DNA from: Tubulanus polymorphus | Taxonomy: Eukaryota > Nemertea > Palaeonemertea > Tubulaniformes > Tubulanidae | NCBI RefSeq assembly: GCF_964204645.1 | Contig: NC_134028.1 | Span: forward strand, 26,078,153-26,138,152 | Reading direction: 5' to 3' | DNA length: 60,000 nucleotides | Part shown: positions 14,755 through 26,700 of the stretch, piece by piece | Numbering within the stretch: the first letter of the stretch is position 1 | How the letters are laid out: the number at the start of each line of letters is the position of its first letter | Program-made: the position numbers and the translations under genes | Notes under the pieces: model-generated | What the model was told of the DNA's origin: nothing | The model's input: only the letters and a program-made list of their open reading frames with translations | The model's database searches: none

Positions 14755-17700
14755 CATGATAATGATGATGATGATACAAAGGATCAATGAAGTTATTTTG
14801 GATTTGATTGAATTGACCGGAAATCGATATATCGATGACGTAGTGCACATTCTCAAAAATTAATTGTCAAAATATATCCCCAGAAATGAAATAAGAGTTA
14901 TGAAAAAATAACCCCCAAATCTCAATTCTAATCGTTATTTTGAAACGCCGATATTGATGACGTAGTGCACATCGACTGACACAGAACCTAGGTATCAATG
15001 TATATAAACATTAATGTAACGCTTTTTTACGGTGTCAAAAATACATATACGCGCCATATAAATGAATGCCTGCGCCTAAAGCTGTCATTAGTTAGTTAGA
15101 CGTTTTAAGTGCGTATCACCTTTTAGCAATTTAGAAGTCTTAATTCGCTGCAATTTTGATCGAAGACGATCTGAGATGACTAAACAGTTTAGCGGGCGAT
15201 ACGTGACAAATTTTCAAACTCTGTTCTCATTAACTGGCAATGCCTCCGAGGCGCGGCCAATTGGCTGTCGATGGCTAAAACGAGAAATTCAATTTCGATA
15301 CAGAACAGTAGAGAATTTCAAACCTCTTTCCAACGAAGTTATTTTCAACTATTGCTCTGACTCCGAGACATCTTCAAAAATTCCGCTAACGACGAACCGG
15401 ATTCTCATAGAATCCAACGAACGTCTGTTAAATAAAGGCTTTCATTGCAATACGGGTCACGTTTGGAGCGGGAACACGAGTACAATTCAACGAGTAGATT
15501 TGATGTGGAATTCAGACTGTAACAAACTGATTCACTGATCGTCACACTCACTCTGTTCTGTTGATTGCTATTCCCCATTCACATGCAGACTATTTCATTT
15601 ATTCAATAGAAATGAAAGATTAGTATTATAAGATGAAAACACACTATTTACAAATTAAAAGGAATCTAGAAATCGAGAATTTATTTATTGAAACAATCTA
15701 AAATGTAAAAACACCTCGATTTTAGATTTCTTTTAATTTGTAAATAGTGGGTTTTTATCTTATCATCTGTTTACCACGTTTGAGTGTGGTTATCGTAACA
15801 AAGATTAGTATTATATATACAGATACTGACGCAGGTTTTCATGGTATTCGTAAGTCTTCAAAATCAACACCAGGGGAAATTATAAATTTTTCCATCCACG
15901 TTGTTTTATATACATATTTTTTCCCAAGCGCTTATTTGTGGTGTTAAATGATAATATAATTTGCAACCCCCCCCCCCCCCTACCCAGACAAAGGCTCCGA
16001 TCTTGTAATCGACTTCTGTCACTTTATTTCAGCCCTGACCTACACGAGAATATGGGCTCTAGACCGAAAAATCTTCCAGGCTATTATGATGAAAACTGGT
16101 CTCCAAAGAAGAGAAGAAAATATGAAATTCCTCAGAAGGTATTATTCGGATCAGTTGCATAGACGTGACTCTAATCGTCTTAAATCAATGGTCTCAAGTT
16201 CAGTTGTTAGATGACTGACCAAAGAACAGAGCTGGTCTTTAACTGAAAGTTTTGAGTTGAATTGTATTAAGAACAGTGAAGACATAAGTCCAAAAATGGT
16301 CTTAAATCTTAAGCCGAATCTTACGTTGTTAGATCGGTAACAGAACCAAAATGGGCTACGACTGGTCTGAAGTTGTTTGATCGACTTAAGAAATAAGAAT
16401 AAGCCTGGTCTTAGATTTAAGCATCGACTGTGTTACTGCCGTCTGGTGTATGGGATCAGACTGCCGACGTCAGAATGACGTAACTTTTTATTACAGTTTC
16501 ATCAGTATTCTGATATCATAACTAATATCGTTCTGCGTTTTTTAAATGCTCCATCGCTTTCTCGTGGTCGTTCTAATAATTGATAAAACAATTTTCTTCT
16601 AGTTGTCCATTGCTCATGAATCTACCTGGGGACAAGCTAGCGAAAATTGCTGACGTCCTCGAAATTGTAAGTATAGGGCTATATATGCAAGCGCGAGCGT
16701 GCACGGATTTACTTGGCGATTATTACTTATATGAGAGCTTCAGCTTCTATTAAAAACCATATATTATTTAAAGTAACGCACAAGAACACCAGACGATGAC
16801 GTTGTGTTCACAGATGATGATAATTTGCTAATGCATTTGAAGCTATTTTTATACCCGCGACGCAGTTTAATAAAAACTGCGTGTGATTTTATTACATACT
16901 CGATCGATCAAGATTATCATAATTACGTATTTCATAAATCAACCGTTAATGGATTCGGCAACCTTCGACAATCTTCGGATTGTCTGTTGGGTCATCTCCC
17001 AGTCTACACAGCTTCATCTTTATGACAATTTGTTGGTAAACGTTGGACACCGAGTTTATTCTTCAGTTGCGCTGCCGCGACAAATCCAAAAAATGATCGA
17101 AATCACTAAACTGGTCTTGGTTAGATTGATTATAGAATCAAGATGGGCTTAGATTGGTCTTAAGTTGTTAGATTGATTATCTAACTAACATAGATAATTA
17201 CTGTCTTCGAAAAAAACCGTTTTAGAGTCGACGATAGAACTCAACTGATATTGGATCCAAGATTCAAACCCTAATGATAGCAGATTTTATACATAAATCG
17301 AGAAAATGTTGGAAAAAGTATCTTTTTGAATTTTTGAAGAATTAATGATGGATGTAATGAGCATCAAAGCCGATATCGCGCGCACGTGATGGTGATTAGT
17401 ATAGGTGGAATGTTATATAGTTTGACTAATCTGTTTCGATTCCGTGCCTCACACTGTGTATAGAGCGTCAACTTGAAGACGGTGCCAATTATCATTCCCA
17501 GGGATGGGCTTAAAGCGAACTCGTCACAGAAATCACGACTAATGAAATACTAAACATACGTCGAATCATATTCCGTCGGTCGTTCGTTCACTAAATTACA
17601 AGGACGAACGTATCAGAATTCTGCGTAAACAGCTGTAACCGGAGACAAGGTGTATGAATCCGCTGCTAGTGGGCGACTGTTCGACTGTGTAAAATATTCG

Positions 17701-20700
17701 ATAGCGTTTTTATTCACGGTGACGAAAACTGTACAGAATAACCTGAGATACCGCATTGGAATAAGGTGAATAGCAGATGGATCGGTCGCTGCTTTCCAAT
17801 TCTCCGTAGGGTACAAAACCACGGCCATACCAGGACCAGTATATATGTATGTGTCTGCATCGATCGGCGAATACTTGCGGCTCAGCTTGGATTCAAACCC
17901 CGAGGTAGACAGGACTGACTCGACCATACCGGAGACGTTGATCTTCAATTACCCATTCTGTCCTCGAGGCGAACTCTGTCATAAGACAAATTAGCGTCAA
18001 GCGACGTAATATCTTTATCTCAACTGAATACTAATAGTTCAGTAGGGCTTATTAAAAGAAGGTTAACGGTATTATGATATGACAAACCAATATGATGATG
18101 CTCTGTTTTGGAAGAATTTTCTATAATGCCGTCAGGTGTAATTAAAGCTTGACAATATTGAGCCGTTAAGACTGTAGTCGTTTCGCGGTGGTAAATATTA
18201 TCGAGACGTCTCTCATCGTTTCCCTCGCGGATGTTCGTTAGATAATCGACAAAGTCGAACAAACATCCTAATCAACCAACAACTTACCACAATCATACAG
18301 CTTGCGTGAAATTACAATTAACAGATATCGATGTGAAAAAATTCGTCCCCGCGCAAAAATTAATAAGTAGCGTAATAGCATTCTTCGCAGAGAGATTCTA
18401 AGCTTATACAGTAGTCCGGGATCTAGGCGACATTTGATCATACTTTTTGGTACAAATTGCATGAATGCTCCATTTCATAGTTAATGTGACGTAACTTGTG
18501 GAAATTTACGTCTCAAGTTGCGTATTCCTAGCATTTTGCCCCAGGTGTTGTCAAAAATGTAAAAAAAACAACAGTCAACCATAATCGTGATGCGCCATTT
18601 CGAAGTATCTCCACTGAAAAAAAGACTGCCTGGATATCTAAATGTAGACAAGTCTTGGAGATTGGAGGTTTCTAATGAATCGGCCCTCAATCTCTTATTA
18701 GAAACCTGAGAATATTTCTCTACCGAATAGAAACAGTTCGTGCGAAAAATCAGGAAATGAGATTTTATCGAAATCTACTTCGGTGTGAGATCGAGTGCAT
18801 GATTGCTGTTTATAGATGACTATCGATTGTTCAGCATTTGAATCGTCGAATTCGAATTCACCGAAAAAGGCTTTCTAGGCATTGAAACTCGGTATTACTA
18901 TCTCGTATTGTTTGTAATAAGATGATGAGAGGAAAGGATTTCGCTGGAACAAATCGTGTCACAATCTGACGATACATCTCTAATGTATAACGTACATAAC
19001 GATAGTCATCATTCAGTTATCAATACTGTTCACACGTGCGCGGAGAGAGAAAATAAAACCTTGGAATACATCATTATACACAACTGTTTCTCTTGTTTTC
19101 TAACTAGGATTTCTTCCATGAAGGTGAATATATATGCAGGGAAGGTGATACCGGCGATTCATTCTTTATCATCAATAAAGGCGAGGTGAAAATCACGCAA
19201 CTGATACAAGGAAAAGATTCACCTCAACTCATTCGCACTCTAAAACGTGGCGATTACTTCGGTGAAAAGGCTCTGTTAAGGTATATATACACCACGTTGT
19301 TTTCTAATTATCAATATGGTCGAAAGTTTTATACGTTTTTCGTAAATTTCATTTTTAATTTTCAATTTTTTTTTTCAAAAGTGAGGATCGACGTACGGCG
19401 AATGTGATCGCGAAACCACCAGGAGTCGAGTGTTTGACGGTAGACAGAGAGTAAGTTGACTTATTTTTTGGATTGAAATAGATCCATCGACTCTAAAACG
19501 TTCAATAGTCAATGCTAGAACTCAGAAATACTATCAAATGTTGATTTGAAAATTAAGATTACCCTTGATGATGGCTGTTAGAAAAAACGACCACAATAAA
19601 CTATTTTTGATTTTTTTACTTTCATGTTTCAATTTATAAGGAGTTTCTATCATAACTGAAATAAACACATATAGTTACTCTGATTAAGGCTTTCATTCCT
19701 TAAAACACGATTTTCTTTATGCGAATTATTTTTCAGGTCATTTAATCAATTAATCGGAGATTTGAATGAACTGAGGGAGAAGGATTACGGCGATGAGGCG
19801 CGCGGTGCACAAAGGTATCGTATTAAATCATTTTCACAACTACCAAAAAAAAAGAAAATTCTTTTCCGCGATTCGAGTACTATCCAAAAAAATCATCTGT
19901 CCCTTTTGATCAATTCGCTTGTCTGCTTTTTTTATTTCACGAATAATTATTATTCTTCACCTTTAGAATTCGTCGAATGATTTTCGATTATTTTAAACAT
20001 TTCTGGGCAATATTCTCAAATTTCAGTGCTATCTATCGACGATCGAAAGTTTATTCGCTTTCCGATCTGGGATACGTTTCAATGTATGTACAAAAATATG
20101 ATATATCCGTATCATACAGTTTTCATTTAGTCTTTTATTTTCTATTTTCCAAAGAATGCCGTGTGTCATCAGTCCTGATTTAGGGGCAATAGATTCAGGT
20201 TTATCAATACATTAAACCCTCAGTTCTCTTACAAAACATTTCACGATTTTACTTTCTGAATTTAGCTTATTTATTTCCGATTTTCCGTTTTAGACTTTGT
20301 CTTTGCTTCGATAAATATAACCTGGAATATATTCATATATTTCTAAGTCTATTGCCTCCGAAGTTCTTCTATAGATATGAACCAAAATGTGCCAGCAATC
20401 TATCCGTTTATTAAGCCGTTCTGCTGCAATACACGCACCCAATTAAACAAAAATAAAACCCGATACTGTTTCAAGCTTGAAGCTTAAAATGATTATAACT
20501 TAAGGCATTTAATCCTAAATAAGGCATAGAAAGCATATCGGTTTATATACCTGCATTTACAGCCGCCTCGTATATGACAAACACTGATTTTGAAGCTCGA
20601 TGTAAATGATTTCATGATATCGACATAAGTTATTTTTCTTTGATCCAATGTAATACATAAAATATTATGCTTATATTATGAGTTTCTACAGAATCTTGGA

Positions 20701-23700
20701 GGTGACAACAGAGGAGCTTCGAGGCTGTAATCTATGGGAAATAGACCTCTGGGTCCCGAGAACAACAAAAACAAAACAACTGCACGATGACAAAGAACAA
20801 ATGAGTGAAGTAGATTTAAAGTGAAAAGAAGAAAACTGTAGCACGAGACAAAATTATACTAATTTTGCTAAATTATAAAAATTTCACATTCCGGTTAATT
20901 TACTGCATATTCGCGTTCAATGATTTTAACAAACATTTTTTTCATTCGTTTTCTCTTCAAAAGGACTGAAATAGAATTCAAACATCTTTGAAGTTTTCAC
21001 TTTCTTGTTCATAAAAGGGCGATGGCATTTTCACGCCTTTCAATATAATCCTTTCAAACACAGTTGCTGGTACATTTTGGTCGTACGTACGAGTTTCGAT
21101 GCATTGTGCGATAGTACATATACATATATACAGAATTCACAGTTTACGCCAGTAAAGAGAAATCTTGATTTTATTAATCAATATGTGTTCAAATCAAATG
21201 GGTTTCTTGTCGGCCGTGTATATAGGCTAAAGTAGAGAAACCCACGTGATGTAGTAGGAATCCTGCTAACTAATTTGCATGCCACCAGGAGATCATATGA
21301 ATAGTATTAACTAATGAGATGAGAATATGAACACGCATCAAGATTTTGATTTTCTTATTCGAATTTACCCGTTGATCTCTTCCTGTTTTTTTCTTCAAAT
21401 TCGCAATTTACCGCATTCTCGAACACACGTAAAGGCATCTTCCTTCGGCAGGGATTCGAACCTGATGGTATCGCGAGACTCTGCCACAAAACTCAGAAAT
21501 CCTGCCCGAATAGATCGAGTGCGCATCAGGATCAAACAACCATCAGAAATCAAATTGAATTTCACCCCGGGACATTCTATTTATATTCATCTATGAACAA
21601 CAAATTGCTCTTTTCGGGCAAGATTCCGTACCTAGGCAAGGTTTCGCGTGGTTCGAAACCCGGTCGATTGGTGACGCTTAACGGCTGCACGAAGCAATCT
21701 TAACTTCAACTTTTTGACGAATCCCTGGTTTAATAACCCATAAACAACATCTACACATTCAATATGACATGTTCCACCGGAATCGGAAATATTTCCAAAG
21801 ATACTTTTTTGAAAAATGGTACAATTTCACCTCAATCTGCTTGTGAACACTCTTGAGGGTAACTATGGTGGCGGAACTAGGACTATTTTACGTGTTTCTC
21901 ATATTTTTTCATTTCGCCACTATACGGTTAAAGGATACAGTGTTTAAACCTATTGACCCAAATTCCCTTGAATTGTCTCTCTAAAATATAAATCTATTCA
22001 GAAAACAAAGGGTTTGTTTATTTTCAATATTGCAGGACTCGCGATTCGTCACAGTAAGTTTTACATGCGCTGAAACACTGTTCTGAACTAACAGTTTTAA
22101 CCGCGTGTTTCATGTTTAACCAGCTAATTCGATAATTCTTTGATTTTTTATTTTCGTTCATCAGTTTTTGACGACGATTTGTGTTGCATTTAAAAATCAA
22201 TCAAATTCGTTTATATAGCAATTAATCGTTCGACTGTGTATACGTCTGTCTGTATATAATATCATCCCTGGTATTACCAGTATTCAAGCACACATATAGA
22301 CTATCAATTATAACCGTCAGCAAAATGAATTTCCAATATCATCCACTACTATCAGTTCTTGATACTGAATTATATCCATACTTCTGGTACTTCATAATGA
22401 TTTATGTAGTTCTCGTCGATTCACAATATCGAATTCTAGTTGATTAACACTTTACGATTAAGAATGGTTACAAGTTAGATCCAGCTCCACAGTTGTGAGT
22501 TACAGTTAACTCTGAGTTTAAATCAGTTCATTTTCATTGAGTCAAATCTAAACTGTGGAACCGGTGTCATAGAATCAGATGCCCCCCCCCCCCAACAATA
22601 TATTGACTGATAAGTGCAGAGTCATAATGGGGCTTCGGACCCTAACCCTTACCTTAATCCTGAGATCTATTGTAATGGGGGCATTTCATTCTATGACACC
22701 GGGTCCAGTACTCGGTTTCAAATAGTTGTCTGTTGAAATTTGACTTGTGTCGGACATTGGAAATGAGCTGATTTTGAATCTTAAGTCAGACTCAATCGAG
22801 AACTCTGGATCTGGAGCCAGTTGCACATTAATTGCTTAGATTTAAGACGAGTCAAAGACCATCTTAGTTCTATAGCCAGTTTTAATAACTTAAGATTTAA
22901 GAAATCATCAATGTTAGTCTTCAGATTTTAGACATCAGTCGTGACTGTACAACTTGGTCCTGGATCCTAATTCATATGAAAAAATTAGCAACCATTTCTT
23001 CTTTTATTTTGTCACTCGAATTAAATTTTTTTCCAATCCGATGTTATTTACTACGTCGATGTCGCCGATCCTTGTAGCTCGAAAGTTGTCCGAAACTAAG
23101 ATATATTTGGTACAAAAATAAACCAGCGGGTCTCGCGCATTGATCAATTCATGTCTGCGGCGAATCAGATAATACATATTTGAATTGTTTATCTCCCTCT
23201 CCCTCTCCCTCTCCCTCTCCCTCTCCCTCTCCCTCTCCCTCTCCCTCTCCCTCTCCCTCTCCCTCTCCCTCTCCCTCTCCCTCTCCATCTCCCGCTCCCT
23301 CTCCATCTCCCTTGATGCCTTCGAGGTTTGAAATTACATCGGAATCAGAGACAGACGTCAAGGAAGAGACGTTAGACGATGAATTATAAATATGGAAAGC
23401 AAAACAAAACACAGATGTATTTCAAGGAGAAGTCAATGATATCCGCCGGCACGTGTCGGAAAATACCTCCGTCGGAAAATCAATTCTAAGTTCATGATAT
23501 TTCGAGTTCAGCTCTTCACGCGGCGGTCCGGTTTCAACCGAATTTCTAAAAGGCGTAAAGAGTCGTCCACTCGTGTAGATGCGCGTTTACAGAAAATTCG
23601 GCTAGTTAATGTTCCCAATGTCTGAGCTTGGAGTAATCCGTGTAATAGTAGCTGAACTCTGGGTGTAACCAATAAGTTACAGTTCGGTCATTGAAACCCT

Positions 23701-26700
23701 ACTGGCGTCTGCTTATGAAACGTGTTTCCATCGTGTTATATCATCGATGATAAATCATTGACCTTCACCTATAATTATAAAGCCACTGACGAGAAATAAC
23801 CCTGCTTATATCAACACTGTCCTTAATGATCGGTGTATTTAGGGGGATTACGCCGCTGCCCCCTACCGGGCCGTCTATGATTAGAAATCAACCCGAATTA
23901 GGAAATTAATCATAACTTCAGTTACACGTTAAATGAATTGCCCGCTGAATTAGCATAATCTAAAGACACGCATAATCATCAGGATATAATTAGTAAAATT
24001 GAATTATGTAAAATATTTGACGTATTTCAGGGCCAGTACAAGCTCGGGCTCGGACAGCGCTCACTCGCCGACCAGAGATGCCGAGGATCGTGAATTCGCG
24101 ATGGTTCGACTGGAAGATATCGAAGTCGTCGCCACCCTGGGAATCGGTGGATTCGGTCGAGTAGAACTGGTAAGAGAGGAAACAGAATATCATCGATATT
24201 ATCAGCGCTGATATGAAAAATTCATAAACCTCCCCCTGAGGCTCTATCTATTCATAAAGTATTTACGTCAAATTGTGCTGATTTTCAACGTCAGAAAAGA
24301 AAAATAGAAAAATGATCGAAATGTATATTTTGTGGGTCCTGTGGTAATGTATTGATTCAGGGGCCGGTTCTATAGTTGTGACTTAAGACCAAAAGTGGTC
24401 TTAAACCTCAAGACTGGTCTTAAAGTTGTTAGATTGGCTAAAGAACTAAGTTTGTCTTAGACAGGTCTTAAGTCTAACCCCTGTCTATGGAACCGGCCCC
24501 GGGAGCCTAAACATTTAGTTTAAAGTTGATCCATAATGAATTAATTTTTGACAAAGACTGAGTGCTCGTCGCGGCGCCATCTGGCGCCATCCATTCTAGT
24601 ATCAGACATCCCCTGAATGAACTGATGAATTTCACCTGCTTGAATTATATAAACTTACCCCCCCCCCCTCGAAGTTTTGAACATTTTTAAATGGTTGCTT
24701 CGTCAAACTCGTGTTTACATTGTTTTTCATATAAAAAGGTACACTGGTCGATGGACAAGACGAGAACGTTCGCGTTGAAATGTCTGAAAAAGAAACACAT
24801 CGTCGACACTCGTCAACAAGAGCATATCTATTCAGAAAAGAAAATCATGATGGACGCGAGGTGCAATTTTATATGTAGGTGTGTATTATAATGAGGTTAT
24901 CCTGTGTGTAGCTCAAAGGTTTGATTCGTGCGCGCGCATCACGGTTTTTTGAGATATTGCCAAGCGTCGTTTTCGTCCGTTATAAGATGATGATTTCATT
25001 CATGTTTTTTACAGGCTTTACAAAACTTTGAAAGACTCAAAATATGTATATATGTTAATGGAAGTGTGTTTAGGCGGCGAACTGTGGACAATCCTTCGTG
25101 ACAGGTAGGACTGACTTAAGACTGACGGGATTCGTGCTATTGACTAATAGCAGTAATTCTAGTGTTTGTAATTCTACTACACGTGCTGTAATGTGAAAGT
25201 TATTTGAGTTGCTATAATACAGTTAGCGTGATTCGTGTTGATTTAGTGAACCTTCAAATGAATCTCTTTTCTCTGGATTTCGTCATCTATTCTGTCAGTT
25301 TTTCTTTCGTCTTGTAACGTGTTTAGTGTCTTCAAGACAATCTCTTACATTTTCTTACAGGGGTAGTTTTGACGATATAACGGCTCGATTCTGCGTGGCT
25401 TGCGTCATCGAAGCGTTCCAGTATCTCCACAGTCGTGGTATCATTTACAGAGATCTTAAACCCGAGAATCTCATGTTAAACAACGAGGGCTATGTGAAAT
25501 TGGTAAGAAGCATATCGAATTGAAACAAAAATCCATAACTGAAAAAACTAGTTTTAAAATTTCAATGCTATGAGTTAGCTTAATGATAAAAACCCGCTAT
25601 GTACAAATCTAAAAACTAAATTTCATCTTTTTTTATTTTTTCCTAAATTTAGGTGGATTTTGGTTTCGCTAAACGTATCGGGTCTGGTCACAAGACATGG
25701 ACATTTTGCGGAACACCCGAATATGTAGCACCAGAGATTATATTGAATAAAGGCCACGACCATGCTGCTGATTACTGGTCCCTCGGTATTCTCATGTTTG
25801 AGTTGCTAACTGGCAGGTAAGCCCCGCACACAATGAATCACCGGAATGAATCTAATAACTAGAGGTCACAGATCATTCAGCTGACGTCAACTACGTCATA
25901 CTACAAGCCCAGTGCGCACGACACCAGGAAACACGGACGTGTCCGATCTCGGAAACGTATTGTTCCTAAAAAAACCATACTGCGGTTATTCGTTTCTCGT
26001 AAACGCACACAACACGGATAAGCGTGTTTCTGTCGGTTGAAACTGTTTCCTTGCGTCGTGTGCGTCTTAAATCTGACGGTGCAATCTCGGAGTAATAATT
26101 TGATTACTCATTTGAGTCAAATGATTTCCCCCAAGGCGCAATTGACCACCTTTGTTCCATATCATGTCCATTTAGTCATAAGACTATAGTCTTGTGTTTT
26201 TTGAGTGTTTTACAACCAAAATTAGCACAGACTGGTCTTTTATTTAATCATTAACTGAGCCACCGCTGAGGTTAAACCGTTGTTTTTTTCAGTCCGCCAT
26301 TTTCTGGCACCGACCCGATGAAGACTTACAATATAATACTGAAGGGAATCGATGTGATAGAATTCCCGAAACGCATCAGTAGAAACGCTCATCAACTTAT
26401 CAAAAAGCTGTGCAGAGATAACCCTAGCGAGAGACTGGGTTATCAGAAAAACGGTATCGCCGACATCAAAAAGCACAAGTACGTGAAATAAGATAATTCA
26501 TTCCCATTATCATTTTTCCATTAAAACCGAAGAATGTCATTTGGATTCATTTTCAAAAACCTTTTGTAACTTGGCGATGTTTGAATATGCCTACATTTTG
26601 AAAAATACTGAAGGTGTTGAGTTCCGAGTTACTTAGGCGTTTCACGTGACTAACTTGGGTGTCGAAGAGATGCTCATAGGTTGAGTTAACTAAACCTCAA

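Larger units (their letters stand above)
11553..16032 (+). other. PKG intron 2 (4.5 kb)
   Basis: Holds the 37-bp minisatellite, a SINE-like element on the minus strand (14075-14270), a short foldback at 14465-14519, a TGA microsatellite, the palindromic element at 15631-15799 and a C14 run before the next exon. A 120-codon frame at 15176-15538 has no recognisable family and no clear splice context. Confidence 0.7.
19815..24030 (+). other. PKG intron 7 (4.2 kb)
   Basis: Separates the cGMP-binding half from the kinase half of the protein. Contains the candidate alternative exon at 20692, a tRNA-like B-box fragment near 21446, inverted-repeat elements at 22557-22706 and 22807-22967, and the CTCCCT hexamer array at 23192-23312. 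Confidence 0.7.
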
